Shown here: positions 1-9,173 of the stretch, piece after piece
How positions within the stretch are numbered: position 1 is the stretch's first letter
How the letters are laid out: each line of letters begins with the position of its first letter
Source of the DNA: Rhodococcus rhodnii NBRC 100604
Lineage (GTDB): Bacteria > Actinomycetota > Actinomycetes > Mycobacteriales > Mycobacteriaceae
Length of the DNA stretch: 64,000 bases
Reading direction: 5' to 3'
Assembly (NCBI RefSeq): GCF_001894925.1
Contig: NZ_BCXD01000012.1
Location: 92,885-156,884 of the forward strand
Notes under the pieces: generated by a model
What the model saw: only the letters and a program-made list of their open reading frames with translations
Databases searched by the model: none
Told to the model about the DNA's origin: nothing
Translations under genes and position numbers: made by a program

Positions 1-1167
1 ACTCGCCTGCGCCGCGATGAGCGTCGGGCTCGCGGTCAGTCCCATGCCGAGGCCGACGACGAATGCTGCCGCTGCGATCTGCCAGATCGCGGCGGATTCG
101 TCGAGCAGAAGCAGCAGAGCGGTACCGACGCTCGCTGCCACCGCCCCGACGAGCGCGGACACCCGGAACCCGGCGCGCAGATAGAGCTTGCCCGCGTTCG
201 ACGCGGCGATCGGCCAGCCGATCGTGAGGGTCGCGACGGCGAAACCCGCGACGAGCGGGCCGACGCCGAGCGCGCCCTGCGCGAACGTCGGGACGTAGCT
301 CGTCAGGCCGAGCACGACGGCGCCGATCAGCAACGACAGCACGGTGCTCGCGACGAGGACGCGCCGCGTCAGCACCCAGAGCGGCAGGATCGGCTCGGCC
401 GCGCGTCGCTCAACGAGGACGAAGGCAACGAGCAGTACGCCCGCCGCGCCGAACACCCCGATGCTCGTCGGCGACGCCCACGCCCACTGCTGGCCGCCCT
501 CGAGCAGCCCGAGAATCGCGAGTGTCGCGCCGCCCGCGAGAAGCATCGCCCCCATGTAGTCGATGCTGCGCTTCTCGCGCGGCGCCGTCTCGTGGAAGTT
601 GCGCAGCAGAACGACGGCGGCGATCAGGCACAGCGGGATGTTGACGAAGAAGATCCACCGCCACGTGAGGTATTCCGCGAACAGACCACCGAGAGACGGG
701 CCGAGGACGGCCGACATGCCCCACACGCTCGCGAGATAGCCCTGAGCCTTGGCGCGTTCGGCGACCGTGTAGATGTCGCCGGCGATCGTGAGGCTCATCG
801 GTTGCACGGCACCGGCGCCGAGCCCCTGGATGGCGCGGAACGCGATGAGCGCGGGCATGCTCCACGCGAGGCCGCACAGAATCGAACCGACGAGGAACGT
901 TGCGATCCCCGCGAGCATCACGGGCTTGCGGCCGACGATGTCGGAGAGCTTCCCGCTGATCGGCGTCGCCACGGCCTGCGCCAGCAGGTACGCGGAGAAC
1001 AGCCACGGGAAGGATGTGAAGCCGCCGAGGTCGTCGACGATGGTGACCACCGCCGTCACGATGATCGTGGCATCCAGCGCCACAAGCGACGTCGTCAGCA
1101 TCAGCGATGCCAGGATCGGTCCACGCTCGGACCGGAACCCGACGCTCACTGAGGTGTCGTTCGCCAT
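1..1167 (-). CDS. MFS drug exporter, DHA2 type (partial, C-terminus cut by window edge)
   Basis: Inner-membrane proton-driven multidrug exporter of the 14-helix DHA2 (EmrB/QacA) class. About 389 residues are visible and the reading frame runs open off the left edge. I translated it from the ATG whose complement is at 1165-1167; the N-terminus begins MANDTSVSVGFRSERG and is followed at once by the first helix (LMLTTSLVALDATIIVTAV), which carries the DHA2 motif LDxTIV/I. The motif-A loop GKLSDIVGRKPV and the helix-5 motif GAGAVQPMS are present. The substrate cannot be read from sequence. It is a single gene reading away from the HNH gene, with a 124-base gap upstream in which I see no clear operator. 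Confidence 0.85.
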   Translation of the reverse strand, partial: MANDTSVSVGFRSERGPILASLMLTTSLVALDATIIVTAVVTIVDDLGGFTSFPWLFSAYLLAQAVATPISGKLSDIVGRKPVMLAGIATFLVGSILCGLAWSMPALIAFRAIQGLGAGAVQPMSLTIAGDIYTVAERAKAQGYLASVWGMSAVLGPSLGGLFAEYLTWRWIFFVNIPLCLIAAVVLLRNFHETAPREKRSIDYMGAMLLAGGATLAILGLLEGGQQWAWASPTSIGVFGAAGVLLVAFVLVERRAAEPILPLWVLTRRVLVASTVLSLLIGAVVLGLTSYVPTFAQGALGVGPLVAGFAVATLTIGWPIAASNAGKLYLRAGFRVSALVGAVAASVGTALLLLLDESAAIWQIAAAAFVVGLGMGLTASPTLIAAQAS

Positions 1168-1291
1168 GCAAAGCACCCTATGTGGTGTGGGAATCGGCAC
1201 CCGCACCAGCACGCGGACATGGGCGACCTCCATCGCGACCTGTCGATGGATGCAGCGCTCGACGTCGGATGCCGCGATCGCGCCGCAGACC

Positions 1292-2587
1292 TCAGGCCCC
1301 GGCGGCCCAGAACGCCGGTGAGTCGGGTTCGGTGTCGTAGACCTGCCCGTCGGGCATCGTCCAGCGCAGCAGCCCGTCGCCGAGTTGCTGTACGGCCATG
1401 CGGCCCTGGGTTTTCCAGCGGTGGTGGCGTCGGCAGAGGCAGGCGAGGTTCGCTTCCTCGGTCCTGCCGCCCTCGCTGGAATTTGCGTGGTCGAACGGGA
1501 TCGTGTGGTCGATGTCGCACGACGTTGCGGGGACCGGGCAGTGCGGGAAGCGGCACACCCCGTCACGCGCGCGGATCCGGTCCGCGAGGGCACGAGGGAT
1601 GCGATAGCGCAGGGCCGCGATGTCCGGTGCCGGCTCGACCGGATCGACTGCACTGACGTGGATCCGCTGCGTCGCGGAGTACGCGATCGCCTCACGCACG
1701 GTCTCTGGATCGAGCGGACCCACACCGGGCAGGAACCCGACGCCCACGATTCCCGCGGAACCGGCGGCACCGGCACCGAACGATCCGCCACCGATCGATC
1801 CGTCGCTCACGACGATCTGCACCAACGGCCCCCGCTTGCCCGCGGCCGGAACAGCGGTCGCGCAGTCGTCACGCCCACACCCACACGTGAGCCGCCCACT
1901 CCCATCGGCCAGAGCGACAAGTGCATCGGCATGACGCTGCGGCATGGAGCGCTCGTCACCCGCGCAGACATCGCCGATGGCCATCTCCTTCAGCCGGTTC
2001 CAGATCGTGGCGGCATCCAGTGACGGCAGCTCACCGGACAGGAACGCCATGCCGTCGTCGCACTGCATGACCGAGATGTACCGCTCCTGTTTCGCGCGAG
2101 CAGCGCGTTCCGCGAACCCCGCCCGGTCGTACCGCGCCACCAAACGACGGAGTCGTCCGCTCAAGCGTGCCGGCGATAGCCGGTCGATCGGGCCCCGCGC
2201 GAACAGCGCAGCCTCCACGATGCGAGCTTTCTCGTCGGACAGGTTCTGCAGCAGGTTGTGGATCGTGCGGACCTGCGCCAGATCCAGCTCACCCACCGAG
2301 AATGCCCCGTCCGTCAACAGCAGCCGCGCGTCGAGCTCGCGGCACAACGTGATCGCGAACCACACCCGGCCTTCACTCATCCCGAGTGCCAGCGCGACCT
2401 CGTTCGCCGCCGACTCCCCGGGAACGAGCCCGAACTCGGACTCCTCCGCCGCGACTCGCGCCGCGTGGAATCCGCCGATCGCACGGATCTGCCGATACTC
2501 CGCACGCGCCAACACGCGCTTGGACTCGACCAGTCCCGATGCCTCTACCAGCTCGTTTCCCGAGCCGCCCCCACCCGAATCGAACAT
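1292..2587 (-). CDS. DUF222 / HNH endonuclease signature protein (13E12 repeat family)
   Basis: Member of the actinobacterial 13E12 family: an N-terminal helical DUF222 region (about residues 20-300) followed by a C-terminal HNH nuclease motif. The motif shows CRFPHCPVPATSCDIDH, then NLACLCRRHHRWKTQG: a zinc-type Cys pair, the catalytic His of IDH, and the closing HH. These genes occur in many copies in mycobacteria and rhodococci and may be mobile or nuclease-like; the cellular role is not established. I start at the ATG at 2587 (MFDSGGGGSG). A start at 2659 would only add an Arg-rich tail and would run into the leader of the divergent neighbour. Expected length is about 430 residues. Confidence 0.8.
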   Translation of the reverse strand: MFDSGGGGSGNELVEASGLVESKRVLARAEYRQIRAIGGFHAARVAAEESEFGLVPGESAANEVALALGMSEGRVWFAITLCRELDARLLLTDGAFSVGELDLAQVRTIHNLLQNLSDEKARIVEAALFARGPIDRLSPARLSGRLRRLVARYDRAGFAERAARAKQERYISVMQCDDGMAFLSGELPSLDAATIWNRLKEMAIGDVCAGDERSMPQRHADALVALADGSGRLTCGCGRDDCATAVPAAGKRGPLVQIVVSDGSIGGGSFGAGAAGSAGIVGVGFLPGVGPLDPETVREAIAYSATQRIHVSAVDPVEPAPDIAALRYRIPRALADRIRARDGVCRFPHCPVPATSCDIDHTIPFDHANSSEGGRTEEANLACLCRRHHRWKTQGRMAVQQLGDGLLRWTMPDGQVYDTEPDSPAFWAAGA

Positions 2588-2699
2588 GTAAGCGAGCCTA
2601 TACCGACCCACCGACACACCGTCGCGTCCGACGGTTCGGCGCGTGCCGGCCCTCTTCATGGGTCACGATGACAGGGTCCACGACGTCAGGTACAGCTCG

Positions 2700-3317
2700 A
2701 TGAAGATCGACTTCAAGAAGACCCTCGACACCTACCGGGCACGACGCGGAGTGTTCCGGATCGTGGAGGTGCCACCCCTGCGTTACCTCATGATCGACGG
2801 CCACGGTGATCCCAACACGTCGCGCGAGTACGTCGATGCACTCGCGGCGCTGTATCCGGTCGCCTACACGCTGAAGTTCGCGAGCAAACGGGGACTCGAT
2901 CGCGACTACGTCGTTCCGCCGCTGGAGGCGTTGTGGTGGGCCGAGGACATGACGTCCTTCACCGTGAATCGCGACAAGTCGCAATGGGAGTGGACCGCCA
3001 TGCTCATGGTCCCCGACTGGGCCGGTGACGACATGGTCGCCGCGGCGATCGAGACCGTCGGCGCGAAGAGCGATCCGCCGGCGGCACTCGGCAGGATCCG
3101 GATCGAGACGCTTCGCGAGGGAACGGTCGTCCAGACACTGCACGTCGGTTCGTACGACGACGAAGCCGCCGTGCTCGCGGAACTGCACGACGACTTCGTC
3201 CCGAACTCCGGATTGCGCATGACCGGACGGCATCACGAGATCTACCTCAGCGACCCGCGACGAGTCGAGCCCGCGAAGCTCCGGACGATCCTGCGGCAAC
3301 CGGTCGTCCCGGCCTAG
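2700..3317 (+). CDS. GyrI-like small-molecule-binding domain protein
   Basis: Stand-alone GyrI-like (SOUL/AraC-effector-like) domain of about 205 residues with no DNA-binding part. Family features are the opening MKIDFKKTLDTYRA, the strand RIVEVPPLRYLMIDGHGDP, a central aromatic-rich LWWAEDMTSFTV, and a late DEAAVLAEL helix before the motif HHEIYLSDPRR. Proteins of this size are often annotated as GyrI-like and bind hydrophobic small molecules or cations; the ligand here is unknown. I chose ATG 2700 because the family begins at MKIDF; an upstream ATG at 2643 adds an unconserved tail. Its stop overlaps the stop of the convergent exporter: both use the shared bases CTAG at 3314-3317. Confidence 0.75.
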   Translation: MKIDFKKTLDTYRARRGVFRIVEVPPLRYLMIDGHGDPNTSREYVDALAALYPVAYTLKFASKRGLDRDYVVPPLEALWWAEDMTSFTVNRDKSQWEWTAMLMVPDWAGDDMVAAAIETVGAKSDPPAALGRIRIETLREGTVVQTLHVGSYDDEAAVLAELHDDFVPNSGLRMTGRHHEIYLSDPRRVEPAKLRTILRQPVVPA

Positions 3318-4705
3318 CTTCGCTGGGTGGCGTTGCGCGGCAGTGCGAGTGCGAGAAGACCGATCGCCGCAGTGGCACCCAGCGGAATCCACAACGGTGC
3401 TGTGCCGATGTCGGCGGTCCACGCGGTTCCGGCGCCGAGCACCACGGCGAGGAGTGCGACTCCGGTCGCGCCGCCGAGTTGGTTGACGACGAACAGCGTG
3501 GTGCTACCGGCGGGAACGAGTGCTTCGGGGAGATCGCGATAGAGAGTGGAGACGGTCGGACCGCCGATGAAACCGATGCCGAGCCCGATCACCGCCGTAG
3601 TCAGTGCGAACACCACCGTCGAGGTTCCGGCGTCGGACCCGACGAGGCCGGCGAATCCGCCGAGCGAGACCATCGCTCCCGCCGGGACGAGGATGCGTGC
3701 CGAGATGTGATCGTTGAGCCGGCCCGCGAACGACATCGCGACGAGTGTTCCTGCGCCGTAGGGGATCATGAGCAGCCCTGATGTGGTCGGGTCGAGCCCC
3801 GCGACACCCTGATAGAACTGCGGCAACCCGAAGAACAGCGGGTAGATCGCACCGCCGAGAAGCGCCATGATCAGTACGCACACCCTGAACGAGGACTGCC
3901 GGAAGGTCGCGAGGTCGACGATCGCCCGACCTCCGAGTCGTCGCGCCCACCAGACGAAGCCCGCACCCGCGGCGATCCCGGCACCCAGGGCGAGGGCGAC
4001 GACGGCATCGATCCCGCCGCGAGCGCCGAGTCGGGAGAGCCCGAACAAGATGCTCGCGCTCGTCGCGGCGAGCAGTACCAGTCCCAGCAGGTCGAGGCGC
4101 GCGGGTACTCGTGCGTCACGGGTCAGCGCGACGAACGATGCGGCGAGGACGACGGCTCCCGCCGCGGCCGTCAGCGCGAATATGGCTCGCCAACCCCACT
4201 GATCCACGACGACTCCGCCGAGTGGCGGGCCGGCGAGTGGTGCGATCGCCATGACGGCGGCGACGGAACCCATGACTCGTCCCATCCGCTCCGGACCGGC
4301 GGCGCGTGCCAGAGCCGTGAGCATGATCGGCTCGAGTGCGCCGCCCGCGAGGCCCTGGAAGGCCCGGGCCACGAGCAGAGCAGCGGGACCGGGCGCCACG
4401 GCAGCAGCCGCGGCGGCGAGCACGAACGTGCCGAGCGCCACGAGCCATGTGGCCCGGACGCCGAATCGGATTGCGGCCCAGCCGCTCAATGGGATTCCGA
4501 TGCCCGCTGCGAGGAGGTAGAGGGTCGCGATCCAGTGGCCGGACGCCGCACCCATGTCGAGGTCGGTGGTGATCGGCGCCTGCGCCACTCCGGCGAAGGT
4601 CACGGCGAGGAGGGCCAGCGCTCCACCCGGGACGAGGACGGCTGCGGAGCGGGCCAGTGACGGTGGAGCCTCGGTAGACAATGAAGTCTCGATAAATGAA
4701 CTCAT
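3314..4705 (-). CDS. MFS multidrug exporter, DHA2-like, TetR-controlled
   Basis: About 463-residue inner-membrane exporter. It has multiple hydrophobic helices, the motif-C-like segment ALARAAGPERMGRVMG, PLAGPPLGGVVVDQWGWRAIF (motif typical of antiporters of this class), and a long helical C-terminal half. Start ATG at 4705 (MSSFIETSLS) lies inside a double palindrome. On the complementary strand a CATTAT -10 box sits 6 bases before this ATG with TTGCAT 18 bases further up, so the transcript is probably leaderless and directly covered by the operator. It is divergent from the TetR gene at 4776, the classic arrangement of a locally repressed drug pump. Substrate unknown. Confidence 0.85.
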   Translation of the reverse strand: MSSFIETSLSTEAPPSLARSAAVLVPGGALALLAVTFAGVAQAPITTDLDMGAASGHWIATLYLLAAGIGIPLSGWAAIRFGVRATWLVALGTFVLAAAAAAVAPGPAALLVARAFQGLAGGALEPIMLTALARAAGPERMGRVMGSVAAVMAIAPLAGPPLGGVVVDQWGWRAIFALTAAAGAVVLAASFVALTRDARVPARLDLLGLVLLAATSASILFGLSRLGARGGIDAVVALALGAGIAAGAGFVWWARRLGGRAIVDLATFRQSSFRVCVLIMALLGGAIYPLFFGLPQFYQGVAGLDPTTSGLLMIPYGAGTLVAMSFAGRLNDHISARILVPAGAMVSLGGFAGLVGSDAGTSTVVFALTTAVIGLGIGFIGGPTVSTLYRDLPEALVPAGSTTLFVVNQLGGATGVALLAVVLGAGTAWTADIGTAPLWIPLGATAAIGLLALALPRNATQRS

Positions 4706-4731
4706 GGGTTCATAATGAACCCATGAGTTCA
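4697..4731. promoter_or_regulatory. double palindromic operator between exporter and TetR gene
   Basis: A perfect 16-base inverted repeat with a 3-base centre: the left arm is TGAACTCATGGGTTCA (4697-4712), the centre taa, and the right arm its exact reverse complement (4716-4731). Each arm is itself a near-palindrome (TGAAC...GTTCA), so the site could hold two TetR dimers side by side. It overlaps the exporter start codon and -10 region and ends 45 bases before the TetR ATG. Repression of both genes by the TetR protein is an inference from position and symmetry. Confidence 0.75.
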
Positions 4732-4762
4732 ATCGATGCAACCCTTGATTCGTGAGAGCGGA

Positions 4763-4768
4763 TAGAAT
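4763..4768 (+). promoter_or_regulatory. -10 box of TetR gene (leaderless)
   Basis: TAGAAT ends 7 bases before the ATG at 4776, the distance at which transcription would start on or next to the start codon. No Shine-Dalgarno sequence precedes the ATG. No convincing -35 hexamer is seen. Confidence 0.45.
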
Positions 4769-4775
4769 CGCTCCC

Positions 4776-5408
4776 ATGACCGTGCCCACGACGAGGACCG
4801 ACCGTCCACGAACCGGCAAGCGGGACGCGATCCTCGCCGCCGCGCTGGAGGTCTTCGGGCGTGACGGCTACGCCGACGCGAGCGTTGCGGCGATCGCCCG
4901 TGTCGCGGGCGTCGCGAAGCCGACGGTCTACAACCACTTCGACGACAAGAACACGCTGTTCGGCGAGGCCATGAGGTGGGGGATGGCACACGCGAACGAG
5001 CGAACCGACGGTGTGATCGGCGCGTTCGATCCGAGTGCCGACGACCTGCGCGGCGAACTGGAACGCGTCGGCGAGGGCATCGTCGGCTGCCTTCGCGAAC
5101 CCGTCGGGCGGAACGTGATGCGCCTGCAGTGGGGTGAACGTTCGCGCTGCCCGAGCCTCGCCGAAGAGGGCCGTCGCAACCGCGACCGCACGATCGACCG
5201 GCTCGCCGGAAAGCTCGCACGATTGAGCAACGCGGGTCGCCTCTGCGAGGTCGATCCCGAGCGGGCGGCGCGGCAGTTCCTCGTCCTCGTCGTCGACGAC
5301 CTCCCCGCCATCAGCGGGTTCGGCGAACACGCTGTGCCGGATGCGCAGCTCGACGCGTTCGTGCGCGAAGGCGTCGACACGTTCCTCGCGGCGTTCGCAC
5401 CTCGCTGA
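4776..5408 (+). CDS. TetR/AcrR family repressor
   Basis: A 210-residue transcription repressor. The N-terminal HTH is textbook: RDAILAAALEVFGRDGYADA, then VAAIARVAGVAKPTVYNHF with the recognition helix PTVYNHF at about residues 43-49. The C-terminal ligand pocket is of the TetR_C type with no recognisable ligand signature. Start ATG 4776 is preferred over GTG 4752 because the -10 box lies between the two. It is divergent from the MFS exporter and almost surely represses it through the double palindrome at 4697-4731, with self-regulation likely since the operator also lies just upstream of its own promoter. The inducer is unknown. Confidence 0.88.
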   Translation: MTVPTTRTDRPRTGKRDAILAAALEVFGRDGYADASVAAIARVAGVAKPTVYNHFDDKNTLFGEAMRWGMAHANERTDGVIGAFDPSADDLRGELERVGEGIVGCLREPVGRNVMRLQWGERSRCPSLAEEGRRNRDRTIDRLAGKLARLSNAGRLCEVDPERAARQFLVLVVDDLPAISGFGEHAVPDAQLDAFVREGVDTFLAAFAPR

Positions 5409-5440
5409 CCGACCCCCGCCCGGCGAACCACGGGCACATA

Positions 5441-5446
5441 TAGGGT
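5441..5446 (+). promoter_or_regulatory. -10 box of purC (leaderless)
   Basis: TAGGGT is followed by exactly 7 bases and then the GTG start of purC at 5454, with no ribosome binding site in between. The spacing suggests a leaderless transcript. Confidence 0.4.
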
Positions 5447-5453
5447 TGGCATC

Positions 5454-6338
5454 GTGCGTCCCACTCTCGACAGCTACCCCCGTCTGGCCGGCGGCAAGGT
5501 CCGCGACCTCCACGTGATCGACGACCGTCATCTCCTGCTCGTCGCGAGCGATCGGATCTCCGCGTACGACCACGTGCTGAGCACTCCGATCCCGGACAAG
5601 GGGCGCGTCCTCACCGCGATGAGCGTGTTCTGGTTCGGGCTGCTCGACGCGCCGAACCACCTCGCGGGCGATCCGGACGATCCGCGGATCCCGGAGTCCT
5701 TGTTGGGTCGCGCTCTCGTCGTCGACCGACTGAGGATGGTCCCGATCGAGTGCGTCGCCCGGGGCCACCTCACCGGATCGGGCAAGACCGAATACGACCG
5801 CAGCGAGTCGGTGTGCGGCGTGCCGCTCCCGCCCGGGCTCGTGGAGGCGAGTGCGCTGCCGGAACCGATCTTCACGCCCGCCAGCAAGGCGGAACTCGGG
5901 GACCACGACGAGAACATCACCTTCGAGCAGACGCAGGAGAAGGTGGGCGAGACGCTCGCGGCACGACTGCGCGACGAGACTCTCGCGATCTACTCGCAGG
6001 CGTCCGAGTACGCGCGCGGGCGGGGAATCATCCTGGCGGACACCAAGTTCGAGTTCGGCCTCGACGGCTCCGGCTCGCTGATCCTCGCCGACGAAGTCCT
6101 CACGCCCGACTCGTCGCGGTTCTGGCCCGCGGACGGGTTCGAGGCCGGACGCGTCCAGCCGAGCTTCGACAAGCAATACGTGCGGGACTGGCTCACCGGA
6201 CCCGAATCGGGCTGGGACAGAAGCTCGGACACGGCGCCGCCGCCACTGCCGGAGGACGTCGTGGCCGCCACGAGAACGAGATACATCGAAGCGTACGAAC
6301 GCATTTCGGGACTGAGTTTCGACGACTGGTTGGGGTGA
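5454..6338 (+). CDS. purC: phosphoribosylaminoimidazole-succinocarboxamide synthase (SAICAR synthetase)
   Basis: Cytosolic enzyme of de novo purine synthesis that joins CAIR and aspartate with ATP to give SAICAR. At 294 residues it is the usual bacterial-actinobacterial length. Signatures are [20 protein letters not shown] near the N-terminus (ATP-binding GKVRD), [21 protein letters not shown], and the C-terminal DTKFEFG and [11 protein letters not shown]. Start is GTG 5454. The other pur genes in this window (S, Q, L, F, M) are spread downstream on the same strand rather than in one operon. ptrB follows after 3 bases and is probably co-transcribed, as in M. tuberculosis Rv0780-Rv0782. Confidence 0.96.
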   Translation: MRPTLDSYPRLAGGKVRDLHVIDDRHLLLVASDRISAYDHVLSTPIPDKGRVLTAMSVFWFGLLDAPNHLAGDPDDPRIPESLLGRALVVDRLRMVPIECVARGHLTGSGKTEYDRSESVCGVPLPPGLVEASALPEPIFTPASKAELGDHDENITFEQTQEKVGETLAARLRDETLAIYSQASEYARGRGIILADTKFEFGLDGSGSLILADEVLTPDSSRFWPADGFEAGRVQPSFDKQYVRDWLTGPESGWDRSSDTAPPPLPEDVVAATRTRYIEAYERISGLSFDDWLG

Positions 6339-6341
6339 CCT

Positions 6342-8483
6342 ATGACCGACACGAACGCCGGCGCAGCTTCTGCACCCGTGGCGAAGCAGGTACCGACGAC
6401 ACGTGAGCACCACGGGCACACGTTCGTCGACCAGTACGAATGGTTGCGCGACAAGGACGACGCCGAGGTCGTCGCGTATCTCGAAGCGGAGAACGCGTAC
6501 ACCGAGCAGCAGACCGCGCATCTCGCGCCGTTGCGGGAGAAGATCTTCCAGGAGATCAAGTCGCGCACCCAGGAGACCGACATGTCGGTCCCGACGCGCA
6601 TGGGGTCGTGGTGGTACTACGGCCGCACCGAAGAGGGCAAGTCGTACCCCATCCAGTGCCGCTGTCCCGTCGCGTCCGAGGACGACTGGACGCCGCCCGA
6701 ACTGGTTCCCGGGGTCGTGCCCGACGGCGAGCAGATCCTGCTCGACGGCAACGCCGAAGCCGAAGGGCACGAGTTCTTCTCGCTCGGCGCGTTCTCGATC
6801 AGCGAGGACGGCACTATGCTCGCCTACTCGACGGACGTCGTCGGCGACGAGCGCTACACGCTCCGGTTCAAGGACCTCGCCACGGGCGAGCTGCTCGCCG
6901 ACGAGATCACCGGAACGGCACCGGGCGCGACGTGGACGCTCGACCACTCGCACGTCTTCTATCTCACGGTCGACGACATGTGGCGCCCGGACACGGTGTG
7001 GCGTCACGAGATCGGCACCCCGCGTGCCGACGACGTGTCCGTCTTCCACGAGCCGGACGAACGCTTCTGGGTCGCCGTCGGATCGACGCGCAGCGAGAAG
7101 TACATCATGATCTGGGTCGGCTCGAAGATCACGAGCGAAGTGCGCGTACTCGATTCGCAGGAGCCGACGGGTGAGTTCCGGATCGTCCTGCCGCGGCGCG
7201 AGGGAGTCGAGTACAGCGTCGAGCACGCCGTCGTCGCGGGCGAGGATCGCTTCCTCATCCTGCACAACGACGTCGTGAACGGCGCGAAGGCCGACAACTT
7301 CGTCCTCGCCGACGCCCCCGCCGACGACCCCACGAATCTGCGCATTCTCATCGATCACCGGCACGACGTCCGGCTCGAGGACGTCGACGCGTTCGCCGAT
7401 CACCTCGTGCTCGGCTACCGGCGCGACGCGCTCACGCGGCTCGCCGTCTGGAAGCTCACCGACGCCGGATACGGCGACCCGAGCGAGATCGACTTCGACC
7501 AGGAGATCTACAGTGTCGGCGCCGGCTCGAATCCGGAATGGAACCAGCCCACGCTGCGGCTGCTGTTCACGTCGTTCGTGACCCCCGCGCAGATCTACGA
7601 TCTCGTCCTCGAGACGGGGGAGATGCGGCTGCTCAAGGAGCAGCCCGTCCTCGGCGGATTCGACAGCTCCGAGTACGAGGAGCGGCGCGAATGGGCGGTC
7701 GCACAGGACGGCACGCGCATTCCGCTGTCGATCGTGCGCCGCATCCCCGACCTTGAGCCGCAGGGTCCGGTGCCCGTACTGCTCTACGGATACGGCTCGT
7801 ACGAGGCGAGCATGGATCCGGCGTTCTCGGTCGCGCGGCTCTCGTTGCTCGATCGCGGCGTCGAGTTCGTCGTCGCGCATGTCCGCGGCGGCGGCGAGAT
7901 GGGCCGCCACTGGTACGACAACGGCAAGACGCTGAGCAAGAAGAACACGTTCACCGACTTCGTCGCTGCTGCACGGCATCTGGTCGCGACCGGACGCACG
8001 ACCCCCGAGCTCGTCGTCGCCGACGGCGGCAGCGCGGGCGGTCTGCTCATGGGCGCCGTCGCGAACATGGCGCCGGAGCTGTTCGCGGGCATCCTCGCGA
8101 ACGTGCCGTTCGTCGATCCGCTCACGTCGATCCTCGATCCGTCGTTGCCGCTCACCGTCATCGAGTGGGACGAGTGGGGAAATCCGCTCGACGATCCCGA
8201 GGTGTACGAGTACATGCGCTCGTACAGCCCGTACGAGAACGTCGAGGCCAAGGACTATCCCGCGATTCTCGCGATCACGAGCATCAACGACACGCGGGTG
8301 CTCTACGTCGAGCCCGCGAAGTGGGTCGCGAAGCTCCGTGCGACGAAGACCGGCGACGCGCCGCTGCTGCTCAAGACGGAGATGAGTGCGGGGCACGGCG
8401 GCGTGAGTGGCCGCTACGAGAAGTGGCGTGAGGTCGCGTTCGAGTTCGCGTGGATCCTCGACGTTCTCGGCCTGGCGAAGTGA
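6342..8483 (+). CDS. ptrB: oligopeptidase B (prolyl oligopeptidase family, S9A)
   Basis: Cytosolic serine peptidase that cleaves short peptides after Arg/Lys. The 713 residues form an N-terminal beta-propeller (about 80-430) and a C-terminal alpha/beta hydrolase. The catalytic triad is visible: Ser564 in GGSAGG, Asp650 in SINDTRV and His685 in AGHGG; the spacings (86 and 35) agree closely with E. coli oligopeptidase B. The family motif GYGSYEASMDPAFS and HVRGGGEMGRHWYDNGK are present. It starts 3 bases after purC and ends 3 bases before the convergent response-regulator gene. In M. tuberculosis the homologous gene is split in two (ptrBa/ptrBb); here it is intact. Confidence 0.93.
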   Translation: MTDTNAGAASAPVAKQVPTTREHHGHTFVDQYEWLRDKDDAEVVAYLEAENAYTEQQTAHLAPLREKIFQEIKSRTQETDMSVPTRMGSWWYYGRTEEGKSYPIQCRCPVASEDDWTPPELVPGVVPDGEQILLDGNAEAEGHEFFSLGAFSISEDGTMLAYSTDVVGDERYTLRFKDLATGELLADEITGTAPGATWTLDHSHVFYLTVDDMWRPDTVWRHEIGTPRADDVSVFHEPDERFWVAVGSTRSEKYIMIWVGSKITSEVRVLDSQEPTGEFRIVLPRREGVEYSVEHAVVAGEDRFLILHNDVVNGAKADNFVLADAPADDPTNLRILIDHRHDVRLEDVDAFADHLVLGYRRDALTRLAVWKLTDAGYGDPSEIDFDQEIYSVGAGSNPEWNQPTLRLLFTSFVTPAQIYDLVLETGEMRLLKEQPVLGGFDSSEYEERREWAVAQDGTRIPLSIVRRIPDLEPQGPVPVLLYGYGSYEASMDPAFSVARLSLLDRGVEFVVAHVRGGGEMGRHWYDNGKTLSKKNTFTDFVAAARHLVATGRTTPELVVADGGSAGGLLMGAVANMAPELFAGILANVPFVDPLTSILDPSLPLTVIEWDEWGNPLDDPEVYEYMRSYSPYENVEAKDYPAILAITSINDTRVLYVEPAKWVAKLRATKTGDAPLLLKTEMSAGHGGVSGRYEKWREVAFEFAWILDVLGLAK

Positions 8484-8486
8484 CGG

Positions 8487-9173
8487 TCACACCGGAACGT
8501 AGGTGATGACGGGGCGCCCCGGTTTTCCGTATTCGGGGCGCCGCGCCAGCATCCCGTCCTTGACGAGCTGTTCGAGGTAGCGCCGTGCCGTGACGCGCGA
8601 CATGCCCAGCGCGCTCGCGACCTCCGCGGCCGTGAGGGGAGTGTCCGACTCGCGGACCCGCGTCACGACGGCGGAGAGGGTCGGTGCGGCAACGCCTTTC
8701 GGTGTCGTCGCGGTGACGTCGGGGGTGCGCAGTGCGGCCATCGCGCGGTCGATGTCGTGCTGGCTCAACGTCCGCCCCGGCGGCAGCGATTCGCGGAACG
8801 CGCGATAGCGTTCGAGCTTGTCGCGGAACGCCGCGAACGTGAACGGCTTGAGCAGATAGAGCGCGACACCGCGCGCCACGGCCGTCCGGACGACGTCGAG
8901 GTCTCGTGCCGACGTGATCGCGATGACGTCGGGATTCGGGACGACCGCGTTCATCGCCGCCGCGATGTCGAGTCCGCTCACGTCGGGGAGGCCGAGGTCG
9001 AGCAGGACGAGATCGATCGGCTCGGCCGTCTTCGCCGCCGCCGAGAGTGCGCGCATCGCGCCGTGCCCGTCGTGGACGACGCCGCAGGTCGTGAACCCCG
9101 GAATCCGTTCGAGGTACGACCGATGGGCGTCGGCGATGCGCGGTTCGTCGTCGACGATCAACACCCGGATCAC
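8487..9173 (-). CDS. response regulator of the DcuR/CitB (DctR) type
   Basis: A 228-residue regulator with a receiver domain (VLIVDDEPRIADAHR, phospho-acceptor Asp59 in VLLDLGLPD, conserved Lys in LLKPF) and a C-terminal helix-turn-helix of the CitB type (LTAAEVASALGMSRVTARRYL, then GRPVITYVPV). These pair with DcuS/CitA sensors and activate uptake or metabolism of C4-dicarboxylates or citrate. The GTG start at 9173 overlaps the TGA of the kinase gene by 4 bases, implying coupled translation. The likely target is the divergent dctA gene on the other side of the kinase; that link is inferred from position and family. Confidence 0.9.
   Translation of the reverse strand: MIRVLIVDDEPRIADAHRSYLERIPGFTTCGVVHDGHGAMRALSAAAKTAEPIDLVLLDLGLPDVSGLDIAAAMNAVVPNPDVIAITSARDLDVVRTAVARGVALYLLKPFTFAAFRDKLERYRAFRESLPPGRTLSQHDIDRAMAALRTPDVTATTPKGVAAPTLSAVVTRVRESDTPLTAAEVASALGMSRVTARRYLEQLVKDGMLARRPEYGKPGRPVITYVPV

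Noticed and set aside
2588..2659. Longer N-terminus of the HNH protein
   Set aside because: The extra 24 residues are basic and unconserved and overlap the leader of the divergent gene.
4710..8396. A 1228-residue open frame on the minus strand
   Set aside because: It lies antisense to TetR, purC and ptrB, is Arg/Asp/Val-rich with no motif, and is the usual GC-rich shadow of well-identified genes.
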